Shown: positions 1 to 7,070 of the stretch, one piece after another | Position numbering within the stretch: the first letter of the stretch is position 1 | Layout: each line of letters starts with the position of its first letter | NCBI GenBank assembly: GCA_021324445.1 | Contig: JAJPJC010000220.1 | Coordinates: 1 to 32,006, forward strand | Source of the DNA: Isosphaeraceae bacterium | GTDB lineage: Bacteria; Planctomycetota; Planctomycetia; Isosphaerales; Isosphaeraceae | Direction of reading: 5' to 3' | DNA length: 32,006 nt | The notes under the pieces: model-generated | Told to the model about the DNA's origin: nothing | What the model saw: the letters and a program-made list of their open reading frames with translations, nothing else | The model's database searches: none | Translations under genes and position numbers: made by a program

Positions 1-30
1 CCAAAGCTCCGGAGGGGCGGCGGTCAAGAG

Positions 31-183
31 CCAGGGGCGACAGCCCCTGGTCGACCGCGGAGAGCCGAGCCCCCCCTCTCTTCCCAGGAGCCCCGGAGGG
101 GCGACAGTCACCCCTGTCGCCCCTGCGGGGCTCTGCCAAGGGGAGAGGGGCGCCGGAACGGTCCCAGGGGCTGACGCCCCTGG
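31..183. repeat. Cluster of strong GC-rich hairpins
   Basis: Three perfect or near-perfect hairpins fill the gene-free start of the window. Positions 31-50 form an 8-bp stem (CCAGGGGC/GCCCCTGG, loop GACA). Positions 88-107 pair with 114-133 over 20 bp with a single mismatch. Positions 164-171 pair with 176-183 using the same CCAGGGGC stem. C-rich 69-85 and G-rich 139-151 could enclose the central hairpin. The cluster lies 3' of the minus-strand dioxygenase and could end its transcript. The repeated CCAGGGGC arms also suggest a dispersed intergenic palindrome family. No gene is seen in 1-211. Confidence 0.7.
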
Positions 184-211
184 CTATTGACCACCGCCCC
201 CATTCGGGGGC

Positions 212-1213
212 TCAGAGACCTTTCGGAACAGACTCTCCGTCCGCGGGCCTCTGGCCGTGTCTTCTTTCGAGCCAGAGCCGCACCAGGTGGCGGCGGCGCT
301 CCGGCTCGGGGTCGTCCTCGAACGCGGTCCGGTTGTGGAGGATCCAGCGGTTATTCAGGAAGTACACCTGGCCGGGCTCGAGCGCGAACTCGGCCCGCAG
401 CGCGGGCCGGTTCAACACCTCGTCGAGCCGGTCGAGTGCCGCGCGCTGGGCGGGGGTCAGGGGCACGCCGGCCTTCCCGTGACCGGCCTCGATCCAGTAG
501 CGGAGGTAACGGAAGAGCGGCTCGGGCCCCGTGCGCTGGATTGCCGGCTGGAGGACCGTCGGCGCCTCTCCCTCCCGGACACCCCCACGGCGGTCGACGT
601 GGAAGGGCCGGCAGAGCGTTTCCAGCGCTTCGGGGTCTTCGCGCTCCAGGGCCTCGACGGCGGTCAGGCCGCTGACGACCTGGCTCACGCCCCCGGACCG
701 CGCTGTCTTCAGACAGAGCAGGCCGACGTAGTCGACGACCGTCTCACCGAAGGAGTTGTCGGTGTGGAAGCTGCTCTCGTAGCGGGTGACGGAGAACCGG
801 GCCCCCTGGGCGACGTCCTGGCCGCTGTCCCGGACATTGTAGAGGAGCGTCCCCTGCACGTTCTGGGCAACCGGCTCGCCGAGCAACTGGCCGATCATCC
901 AGTAGAGGGCGGTCGTCTCCCGCTCGGAGATCCGGCCGATCGGCAGCCGGTCGAGGACGACGAAGCCGCGCCCCTGGTCCAGGTCGTGTTTGGCGGCAGT
1001 CAGGTATCGACCCAGGGCCGTCTGCTCATCGGCTGTCAGGCGGAGGACGGTGATGGGCCCCTCGCCTCGGCCGCGCGCCTCATACAGGGATTTCAGGGGG
1101 GCGAGCAAGGCGGCCGGTACGGAGTGCGTCCACGCGGGGGGAGCCCCCACGGTCGTGGCGGTCCACGATCTCGGGTCCTGGGCGGGCGCCGTCAACTTGG
1201 TGGCGTGGGACAC
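212..1213 (-). CDS. TauD/TfdA-like Fe(II)/2-oxoglutarate dioxygenase
   Basis: Predicted non-heme iron, 2-oxoglutarate-dependent oxygenase of the TauD/TfdA (clavaminate synthase-like) superfamily, 333 aa from the GTG at 1213. The facial triad is visible as H150-T-D152 (FHTDNS) and a distal His at 293 (NNRWILHNRT), with R312 in LVRLWL the likely 2-oxoglutarate carboxylate ligand. The fold length and spacing (about 140 residues between HxD and distal His) suit the family; the substrate cannot be read from sequence. An upstream in-frame stretch to 1489 overlaps the preceding gene and looks like shadow coding, so I chose the GTG preceded by GAAGGG. A stronger AGGAGGT lies 27 nt upstream of that GTG, so the exact start is uncertain. 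It follows the aldo/keto-reductase piece by 50 bp and probably shares its transcript. The last codons run into a dispersed repeat, so the native C-terminus may be altered. Confidence 0.82.
   Translation of the reverse strand: MSHATKLTAPAQDPRSWTATTVGAPPAWTHSVPAALLAPLKSLYEARGRGEGPITVLRLTADEQTALGRYLTAAKHDLDQGRGFVVLDRLPIGRISERETTALYWMIGQLLGEPVAQNVQGTLLYNVRDSGQDVAQGARFSVTRYESSFHTDNSFGETVVDYVGLLCLKTARSGGVSQVVSGLTAVEALEREDPEALETLCRPFHVDRRGGVREGEAPTVLQPAIQRTGPEPLFRYLRYWIEAGHGKAGVPLTPAQRAALDRLDEVLNRPALRAEFALEPGQVYFLNNRWILHNRTAFEDDPEPERRRHLVRLWLERRHGQRPADGESVPKGL
220..236. repeat. 17-bp dispersed repeat, copy 1
   Basis: CTTTCGGAACAGACTCT at 220-236 recurs as its exact reverse complement at 31903-31919. 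Here it encodes part of the last codons of the dioxygenase. At the other copy it borders a truncated PIN-domain gene. It may be the terminal sequence of a mobile element; this is inference from two copies. Confidence 0.5.
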
Positions 1214-1263
1214 GGCTGTGAGCCCTTCGGTTACGTCCGGACCTCCTCTGGCGGACTCCGCCC

Positions 1264-1794
1264 TCAGGCCAGGTGCCGTTCCACCTGGGGCAGCAGCCGG
1301 GCGAAGTCGAGCCGGTTGGGGCAGGCGGACCGGGCCGCTTCCAGGTCGGCGCCCGACCAGTCGCGGGCTTCCGGGGGAAGCTCGGCGTAGAGCCGGCGGG
1401 CCTCGCTGCGGTCCCCGTGGTGCTCGTGGTCGGTCAGGAACCGCGTCAGGGTGCCGAGGTCGGCCTGCGTGCCGGCGGCGATCGAGCAACGGCCGTCACA
1501 GTCCGCGCAGAGCCGGGAGCCGTGGGCCAACGTCGCGTCCCGAAGCTGGTGGATGGCGGCCTCCTCGAGTGGCTCGAACCGGCGGGCGGCGTCGGTATTC
1601 TCGCGGATGTGGTCGGTGTTGCGCCTCGTGGTGCAGACCGCGCTGAGCCGCTCGTCGGTCCAGATCGCGTGCAGCAGGCGCTGGTACGGCGGGAGCTGCC
1701 GCTCGGCAAGCACGGGCACGCGGCGGACGACGTCGTCGAGGAGATTCCCCTGGGGCTTATCGCCCAGCCAGCGGTTCGACTCGTCGTGGGCCAT
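1264..1794 (-). CDS. C-terminal piece of an aldo/keto reductase
   Basis: This 176-aa product resembles only the C-terminal part of the ferredoxin-like aldo/keto reductases. Residues 40-75 (LLHAIWTDERLSAVCTTRRNTDHIREN) match the last beta-alpha unit of the TIM barrel. They are followed by the family's extra tail with a C96-x2-C99-x3-C103 cluster and a conserved end (ACPNRLDFARLLPQVERHL). The NADPH-binding and catalytic Asp-Tyr-Lys-His region of a full-length enzyme (about 300-380 aa) is missing. The ATG at 1794 nevertheless has a good GAGGAG ribosome site, so the piece may be translated alone. It reads as a truncated gene whose 5' part was removed, with an inverted repeat lying exactly upstream. 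It could instead be a standalone small protein; I favour a remnant. Confidence 0.65.
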   Translation of the reverse strand: MAHDESNRWLGDKPQGNLLDDVVRRVPVLAERQLPPYQRLLHAIWTDERLSAVCTTRRNTDHIRENTDAARRFEPLEEAAIHQLRDATLAHGSRLCADCDGRCSIAAGTQADLGTLTRFLTDHEHHGDRSEARRLYAELPPEARDWSGADLEAARSACPNRLDFARLLPQVERHLA

Positions 1795-1809
1795 CGGTCC
1801 GGACTCCTC

Positions 1810-1892
1810 AAGTCGGTCAGGCTTGAGCCTGACTGGATGTCGGTCAAGCCTTCCGGATCCGGATGCGTGTCGGGCTCACGCCTGACCGACTT
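1810..1892. repeat. 13-bp perfect inverted repeat with inner palindrome
   Basis: AAGTCGGTCAGGC at 1810-1822 is repeated inverted as GCCTGACCGACTT at 1880-1892. An inner palindrome GTCAGGCT-TG-AGCCTGAC overlaps the left arm. It sits immediately upstream of the truncated aldo/keto-reductase start. It could be the end of a small mobile element or an operator. The rest of 1893-2047 holds no gene that I can see. Confidence 0.55.
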
Positions 1893-2047
1893 TCTTGCCG
1901 GGTCATCTTGATGGCCAGGACCCGAAAGGCCCTTGAATCATAACTTGGGCCCTCCGCGAGGGAAAGCCTGGGACCTCGGTTCGATTCCTGCCGCCTGCCT
2001 CGCGGCGAGCGGCCCGCGCGTCCTCCGAAAACGATCCCGTTCCCCTC

Positions 2048-2076
2048 TTGACTCCTCAGACGCGCTGTCTTAGACT
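2048..2076 (+). promoter_or_regulatory. Sigma-70-type promoter of the blaI-M56 operon
   Basis: TTGACT (2048-2053) and TAGACT (2071-2076) are separated by exactly 17 bp, an almost ideal vegetative promoter. The predicted start of transcription is near 2083. One BlaI operator half-site pair fills the spacer, so repressor binding would directly exclude RNA polymerase. Confidence 0.7.
2058..2070. promoter_or_regulatory. BlaI-type operator O1
   Basis: AGAC-GCGCT-GTCT, a 13-bp dyad with 4-bp arms and a 5-bp centre, flanked by TC on the left and TA on the right. It lies wholly inside the -35/-10 spacer. The second copy shares the arms and flanks but not the centre. Confidence 0.65.
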
Positions 2077-2083
2077 TTCCCTC

Positions 2084-2096
2084 AGACAGGTTGTCT
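2084..2096. promoter_or_regulatory. BlaI-type operator O2
   Basis: AGAC-AGGTT-GTCT, same dyad as O1, 26 bp further downstream (about two and a half helical turns) and at or just after the predicted transcription start. Paired dyads in front of the repressor gene are the usual arrangement for autoregulation by BlaI/MecI dimers. Confidence 0.65.
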
Positions 2097-2112
2097 TGGA
2101 GTGGGGACGGGT

Positions 2113-2505
2113 ATGAGTCAGCGGAATCAGGACGTGACCGAGGCCGAGCTGGCGTTATTGCAGGCGCTGTGGGACGCGGGCCCGGCGACGATCCGGCAAC
2201 TGGTCGAGCGGGTGTACCGGCAGAGCGGGACGTCGGTCTATGCGACGGTCCAGAAGCTGCTGGATCGCCTGGAAGCCAAGGGGTGCGTGGCGCGCGATCG
2301 GGGCGGGCCGGTCCACCTCTTCCGGGCGGCGATCGACCGGGATGAGCTGATCGGCCGTCGGCTCCGCGCCGTGGCCGACTCGCTCTGCGGCGGCTCGCTC
2401 TCGCCGCTCTTGACCCACCTGGTCGAGGGCAAAGGGCTCTCTGAGAAGGAACGACGGGAGCTCCGCGCGCTCGTCGAGAGGCTCGATCGCAAGCGTGGTC
2501 GTTGA
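2113..2505 (+). CDS. blaI: BlaI/MecI/CopY-family transcriptional repressor
   Basis: A 130-aa cytoplasmic repressor of the BlaI/MecI family. Residues 7-72 form the winged helix (TEAELALLQALWDAGPATIRQL, then TSVYATVQKLLDRLEAKG as recognition helix, then the wing VARDRGGPVHLF). The remainder is the helical dimerisation tail. Family members bind dyad operators as dimers and are inactivated by the neighbouring M56 membrane protease. I chose the ATG at 2113, preceded by GGAG; a GTG at 2101 would add four residues and is less well placed. The paired AGAC-N5-GTCT dyads in its own promoter argue for autorepression. In planctomycetes such pairs are common and need not relate to beta-lactam resistance, so the symbol denotes family only. 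Confidence 0.9.
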   Translation: MSQRNQDVTEAELALLQALWDAGPATIRQLVERVYRQSGTSVYATVQKLLDRLEAKGCVARDRGGPVHLFRAAIDRDELIGRRLRAVADSLCGGSLSPLLTHLVEGKGLSEKERRELRALVERLDRKRGR

Positions 2506-2556
2506 CGCCCTAACTGGGTCTCACGCCACCGGGCAGCAGAACGAAAGGGAGCGGCC

Positions 2557-4518
2557 GTGGAGACGATCGTCCGCGCGGGGCTGAGCAATGCCGTGGCCGC
2601 GACCGTGCTGGCCCTGGTGGTCGCCTGCCTGGCGCGACCTCTGGCCCGTCGGCCCGCGGTGTTGCATTGCCTCTGGCTGCTGGTGCTCTTGAAGCTCGTC
2701 ACGCCCCCGCTCTACGAGGTGCCCCTCGCGTGGCCCGCGTCGTGGGCGGGGACTCGAGAGGCTCCGGCCCCCGCAGCCGTCTGCCGGCTGGAATTGGTCG
2801 ATCGCTCGACCGCGACGGCGTCGGCCGTGGCGAAGACGCTCGACCTGAATCCGGTGGCCCTCGAGGCGATCTTCGTCGAGCCGGAAACGAACCCCGGTCC
2901 CGTGGTTTGGTCTCCCGGGGAGATGACGGTCGGCCCGCGGCCCGGCGGCTGGTCCACGATCGATTGGGTGCGACCCCTTGCGGTCGTCTGGGCGGTCGGG
3001 GCGGTGGGGGCCCTGATCGTCGCCTGCCGCCGAGTCCGACGATTTCAGCACCTGCTGGGCGCGGCCCGGCCGGCATCGCCGGACGATCAGGAATGGGTGG
3101 ACGAGCTGGCACGTGTCCTGGAGCTGCGACGGACCCCGTCGGTCTGGTGGGTCGGCGGCCCGCTGTCGCCGATGATTTGGCCGCTCGGCCGGCGTCCCAG
3201 GCTGATCATACCCAGGGACCTCTGGAAAACCCTCGACCAGCGCCAGCGCACGACCTTGGTCCTGCACGAGCTGGCCCACCTGCGGCGCGGTGACCACAGG
3301 CTGCGGTTCGTCGAGCTGGTCGTGACAATCCTCTACTGGTGGCATCCCTTGGTCTGGTGGGTGCGGCACGCGCTGCGGGACGCCGAAGAGGCCTGTTGCG
3401 ATGCCTGGGTCGTCTGGGCCTTCCCCGACTCGGCCAGGTCGTACGCCGAAACCCTGCTGGAAACCCTCGATTTCCTCAACCACTGCGACCGTTCCGAACC
3501 GCTCCTGGCCAGCGGCTTCGGCACGGTCGATCATCTCCGAAGGAGACTGACGATGATCATGAGCGGAACCATCCCCCGACGGCTGGGCGCCTGGGGCGCC
3601 CTGGGCTCGCTTGCCCTGGCCACCGTGCTCTTGCCCGTCGGCGCCACCTGGGCGCAGAAGCCCGAGAAACTCCAAGAGGGTCGGTTCGTGGTCAAGTCTC
3701 TGGAAGACCTCAAACTCAACGAGGCGGGTGATGCCGTCGCACGGATCGAGACCGAGACTGACTCGGCCCAGGTCTCCCTCGACGACCTGGTCGTGGCGCT
3801 CGACGATGCGCCGACAGGACGGGTCATCTTCAATCTCAGTCTCAAGACCGACGATTCGCCTGAGGTCGTCGTGTCCGGCCCGATCGACGAGGCGATCGCG
3901 AAGCTCAGGGAACGACTCGAGGCAATCACCAAGAAGTCGCCTCTTTCCGAGCAGGATGCATCTCGGGCGAAGACCATCAAGCAGGCCCTCGCGGAGCTGT
4001 TCAAGATTGCCGACCAGATCAAACGAAGCAAACCGGGTGAACGCCCAGAGGAAAGGAAGGTCCTGGTCCTCCGTCAGAAGAAGGTGAATCTGAAGACGCC
4101 CATCAGCCCGGAGAAGAAAGCCGAGATCGACAAGGTACAGGGTCAGGTCCAGAAACTGACCCGGGAGCTGGAGGAAAAGCAACGGGAGCTGGCGGAAGCC
4201 CGCGCCCGACTGGCCAAGCTGGAGGGGACCCATGCCCTGCGGGTGGTGCAACACCTGAGGCTCGAGCCGGACACAGCCAAACCCGTGACCGCATCGCCCA
4301 AACACGTCGTCCGTCCCGATCACGCCTGGGTGATAGTCGGCTCCGACGCGAAGACCTTGCCTGACCTCCCGGGCCTGCCAGGCAGCGTTCCCGGCAGGGT
4401 GGTCAAAGTTCCTTCCGATCAACAGCGGCTCGAAGCGCTCGAGAGGACGCTCCGGAAACTCATCGACGAGGTGGACAGCCTCAAGAAGGACCGCGCAAAG
4501 GATTCCACCGGGAAGTGA
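2557..4518 (+). CDS. BlaR1-like M56 family membrane metallopeptidase
   Basis: A 653-aa partner of the upstream repressor. In BlaR1/MecR1 systems this membrane zinc protease senses a signal and leads to cleavage of the repressor. Hydrophobic segments lie near residues 10-27, 33-50, 140-156 and 350-370. The zinc motif is HELAH at 237-241, followed by RDAEEACCDAW with E277/E278 supplying the third ligand, as in M56. The region after about 375 is unlike BlaR1: no penicillin-binding SxxK/KTG sensor domain is evident. It contains a lysine- and glutamate-rich stretch with a strong coiled coil at about 516-560 (LTRELEEKQRELAEARARL) and a short second coil near the C-terminus. The signal is therefore probably not a beta-lactam. 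GTG start with AAAGGGAG, 51 bp after blaI; same transcript. Confidence 0.88.
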   Translation: METIVRAGLSNAVAATVLALVVACLARPLARRPAVLHCLWLLVLLKLVTPPLYEVPLAWPASWAGTREAPAPAAVCRLELVDRSTATASAVAKTLDLNPVALEAIFVEPETNPGPVVWSPGEMTVGPRPGGWSTIDWVRPLAVVWAVGAVGALIVACRRVRRFQHLLGAARPASPDDQEWVDELARVLELRRTPSVWWVGGPLSPMIWPLGRRPRLIIPRDLWKTLDQRQRTTLVLHELAHLRRGDHRLRFVELVVTILYWWHPLVWWVRHALRDAEEACCDAWVVWAFPDSARSYAETLLETLDFLNHCDRSEPLLASGFGTVDHLRRRLTMIMSGTIPRRLGAWGALGSLALATVLLPVGATWAQKPEKLQEGRFVVKSLEDLKLNEAGDAVARIETETDSAQVSLDDLVVALDDAPTGRVIFNLSLKTDDSPEVVVSGPIDEAIAKLRERLEAITKKSPLSEQDASRAKTIKQALAELFKIADQIKRSKPGERPEERKVLVLRQKKVNLKTPISPEKKAEIDKVQGQVQKLTRELEEKQRELAEARARLAKLEGTHALRVVQHLRLEPDTAKPVTASPKHVVRPDHAWVIVGSDAKTLPDLPGLPGSVPGRVVKVPSDQQRLEALERTLRKLIDEVDSLKKDRAKDSTGK

Positions 4519-4549
4519 TTTCTCGAGGCTCAGCCAGGGAGATTCCTGG

Positions 4550-4842
4550 ATTGCAAATTCCAGATTCCAAACCAACGATATCAAGAATGTCTTCATTCCC
4601 GAGAAAGAACCAGGGATTCCAGCTTCCTGATACCAGGAATCTCTCGATTTGGAATCTGGAATTTGGAATGTCCGTATTGTGCCAACTGGCATGGAGCGGC
4701 CAAACACACGCGAAAAGAGGTTCGTGACAGTCGGCATCAATATCGAATAGTGGCACCCCGTCAAGACTTACGGCGACTCGGCAGCACGCGAGCTTGCGCT
4801 GTGTCCGACGCTTGTCCGAAGGCCGGGTGGCACTATTCTCGA
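4550..4842. repeat. Nested AT-richer inverted repeats
   Basis: Positions 4550-4571 and 4648-4669 are inverted copies with 20 of 22 matches, built from TTCCAGATTCC-type words that differ sharply from the surrounding GC-rich DNA. A second pair at 4743-4759 and 4825-4842 carries TCGAATAGTGGCACC and its imperfect complement. A further GATCTGGAATTTGGAATTC stretch follows it. No coding is seen between 4519 and 4917. This looks like a family of intergenic palindromes; it may also stop the converging transcripts. Confidence 0.6.
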
Positions 4843-4917
4843 TCTGGAATTTGGAATTCGGTATCCGGTCAGAATCCGACCATTCCTGCGTGCCGTGCAG
4901 AGTAGCCCCGGTCGCTG

Positions 4918-6018
4918 CTACTCGACCCGGCAGATAAAGCACTTGAGGTATTCGGTCTCCAGGCAGCTCGCGGAGACGGGGTGGTCGGGTGCCTGACCGC
5001 GCTGGTCGAGGATCTGGATCGGCCGGCCGGCCTGCTCGGCGACCTGGCCGAGCAGGTCGGCGAACATCGCGCGGTCGACCTGCCCCGAGCAGGAGCAGGT
5101 GACCAGGAGGCCATCGGGAGCAAGGACCTCGACGGCGGCGCGGTTGAGTCGAATGTAGCCTTTCAGAGCGCGCTCGAGGTCCTTGGCCTGGCGGGCGAAC
5201 TTGGGCGGGTCGCAGATCACGACGTCGAAGTGCTGACCGCCCTTCCGGAGTTGCTCCAGGGCCTCGAGCACGTCGCCGGTCTCGAACTGGGCCCGGTCGA
5301 GGCCGTTGAGCGCGGCGTGCTCGCGCGCCCGCGCGATGGCCGCAGCCGAGCTGTCGATCCCGATCGCCTCGGTGGCGCCGCCGTGCCGGAGGGCCGTCAG
5401 GGAAAAGGCCCCGGTGAAGCAGAAGAGGTCGAGCACGCGCCGGCCCTGGCAAGAGCCGGCCACGACCCGGCGATTGTCGCGATGATCGAGGTAGAAGCCC
5501 GTTTTCTGGCCCGACCGGAGGTCGACCCGGTACCTGAGGCCGTGGTCGACGATCTCGACGGGTCCTTGGGGGATCGAGCCGACAATCGTCTCCTCTCCCG
5601 GTCGCAACCCCTCCTTGGGCGCGATCCCGCGCTCGGTTCGGGCGAGGATTCCCTCGGCCGGGACCTGCACGGCGAGCCGGTCGAGGAGCAACTTGCGGTG
5701 AGAGTACAGGGCCAGGCTCGTGAACTGCACCACCAGCCAACGATCGTAGCGATCCACCGTCAAGCCGGAGAGGCCGTCACCCTCGCTGAAGACCAGGCGA
5801 TAGGCCGAGCCCGCTCCGCCCAGACCCAAGACCTCATGGCGCAGCCGCACCGCCGCGGCCAGCCGCGACGACCAGAACGCCTCATCGAGCGGTCCGTCGT
5901 CCCAGCGGTAGAGGCGCACCCGGATCGCGCTCCCCGGGTTGTACAATCCCCGCGCAATCGGTTTTCCCTCGGCGGTGACGACATCCACCTCGTCACCCGG
6001 CTGAGGATTTCCCTGCAC
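4918..6018 (-). CDS. rlmI: RlmI-like 23S rRNA (cytosine-C5) methyltransferase
   Basis: SAM-dependent rRNA methyltransferase of the RlmI/YccW group (m5C in 23S rRNA), 366 aa from the only canonical start, the GTG at 6018. The Rossmann SAM motif is VLDLFCFTGAFSL (195-207), the catalytic loop DPPKFA (270-275), and the cysteine motif TCSCSG (307-311). The EEHE-like middle segment LRSGQKTGFYLDHRDNRR is typical. The PUA domain is incomplete from the GTG: in the same frame the DNA upstream continues to encode KIVLKSRRARPFFARHPWVF, the characteristic start of RlmI proteins, back to about 6093. No ATG, GTG, TTG or CTG exists between the in-frame stop at 6148-6150 and 6018. Either an ATC codon (6091-6093) is used or the natural start was lost to an inserted AATCGAAAATCG-type intergenic repeat. 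Family length is near 396 aa. Confidence 0.85.
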   Translation of the reverse strand: MQGNPQPGDEVDVVTAEGKPIARGLYNPGSAIRVRLYRWDDGPLDEAFWSSRLAAAVRLRHEVLGLGGAGSAYRLVFSEGDGLSGLTVDRYDRWLVVQFTSLALYSHRKLLLDRLAVQVPAEGILARTERGIAPKEGLRPGEETIVGSIPQGPVEIVDHGLRYRVDLRSGQKTGFYLDHRDNRRVVAGSCQGRRVLDLFCFTGAFSLTALRHGGATEAIGIDSSAAAIARAREHAALNGLDRAQFETGDVLEALEQLRKGGQHFDVVICDPPKFARQAKDLERALKGYIRLNRAAVEVLAPDGLLVTCSCSGQVDRAMFADLLGQVAEQAGRPIQILDQRGQAPDHPVSASCLETEYLKCFICRVE

Positions 6019-6208
6019 GCGCTCGATCGACGTGTCGAAAACCCAAGGATGGCGTGCGAAGAACGGCCGCGCCCGCCGCGACTTGAGAACGATCTTGGAT
6101 CGAGGATTTTCGATTTTCGATTGGCTCCAGCGTCCGCAACCGGCCGGTCAGACTCGGGTTCGACCTCAGGACCCGGTCGTGTTCCGGGATCAACCATCCC
6201 CAATCGGA

Positions 6209-6676
6209 TCACGGCTCCGAGGGGGAGGCCCGGCTGGCCGCCTCGAACTCCGCCAGGTAGGCCAGCGTCCGATCCAACTGGGTCTTCAAGTGGCGCACCC
6301 GCAACAAGCAGCGAATCCGGCACAGCAATTCGATCTTGTTGACAGGCTTGGTCAGGAAATCGTCGGTCCCCGCCTGCACGCCCCGCTCGAAATCGGCCGC
6401 CTCGTTCAGCGCGGTCACCATCAGCACCAAGAGGTCCTTCGTCGCCGGGTTGGCGCGGATCTTGCGGCAGACCTCGAAGCCGGACAGCCGGGGCATCATC
6501 ACGTCGAGGAGGAGGAGGTCCGGCGCAAACTCCTCGACCACGTGCAGGGTCTCTTCGCCATCGTGCGCAGTCCGGATCTCGCAATCGAAGTCACTGAGAT
6601 AGGCCTCCAGCAACTCGACGTTCTGGTGATTGTCGTCGGCGATGAGGATCCTTGGGGGAGCCGAGTCGGGATCCAA
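6209..6676 (-). CDS. CheY-like single-domain response regulator
   Basis: A 155-aa receiver protein. The acidic pocket D14-D15, the phospho-acceptor D58 in LLLLDVMMP, T88 in VTAL and K110 in TKPV are all present, so it should accept phosphate from a histidine kinase. After the receiver fold (about 8-128) there is only a helical tail, with no DNA-binding or enzymatic output domain. It therefore probably acts by protein contact, or serves as a phosphotransfer intermediate. The start is a TTG at 6676 preceded by GGAGGT at ideal spacing. No sensor kinase lies nearby. It is on the same strand as and upstream of the rRNA methyltransferase, but about 190 bp of non-coding DNA separates them. Confidence 0.9.
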   Translation of the reverse strand: MDPDSAPPRILIADDNHQNVELLEAYLSDFDCEIRTAHDGEETLHVVEEFAPDLLLLDVMMPRLSGFEVCRKIRANPATKDLLVLMVTALNEAADFERGVQAGTDDFLTKPVNKIELLCRIRCLLRVRHLKTQLDRTLAYLAEFEAASRASPSEP

Positions 6677-6960
6677 AGCTCGACCTCCACGAGAGAGTCA
6701 GGAACATCCACGGCCAAACCGGCTGACATCCCGGAACCGAGGCGCAATCTGGCCGGCCCACTCGCGCGGCGGTCTCCCTATTCTACCACCCGAGGCGCCC
6801 GGGGAGAACCGGCAAGTCGGCCGCCCTCTCCACGCCCGCCGCCCCGCCGGTCCTCACCACCGACCAGTCGCGCGCCGGCACACACGGATGCATGGCTTGT
6901 CAGGGAGATCCTGGCCGGCCGGCGGCGCAGGAGATCTGGCTGAACGTGTGGGGCGAGCGG
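6677..6960. other. Gene-free divergent spacer
   Basis: Between the response regulator start and the sigma-factor promoter I see no gene, repeat or RNA. The stretch must hold the promoter of the minus-strand response regulator, but no convincing -35/-10 pair stands out. Confidence 0.5.
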
Positions 6961-6988
6961 TTGCCGAGTGGCGTCGTCGTGGTAGAAT
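6961..6988 (+). promoter_or_regulatory. Candidate promoter of the sigma-factor gene
   Basis: TTGCCG (6961-6966) and TAGAAT (6983-6988) with a 16-bp spacer, in the only locally AT-rich patch upstream of the gene. The 5' untranslated region would be about 75 nt. Sequence match only. Confidence 0.45.
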
Positions 6989-7070
6989 TAAAGAGTTTAT
7001 GACGTGATCCCAGCCCCTGGACCGGCTCCCATTCGAGCTGACGGCTTCTTCATCGCGAGGAGTCAGCGCC

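Noticed and set aside
257..1390. Long plus-strand open frame opposite the dioxygenase
   Set aside because: It is the high-GC antisense shadow of a gene with clear catalytic motifs and has no recognisable domain itself.
1975..2000. GGTTCGATTCC looks like a tRNA T-loop
   Set aside because: The bases on each side do not form a T-stem and no acceptor, D-arm or anticodon arm can be built around it.
2521..4764. 747-codon minus-strand frame opposite the M56 protease
   Set aside because: Antisense shadow; composition is Arg/Gly/Asp-rich noise and it crosses the intergenic repeats.
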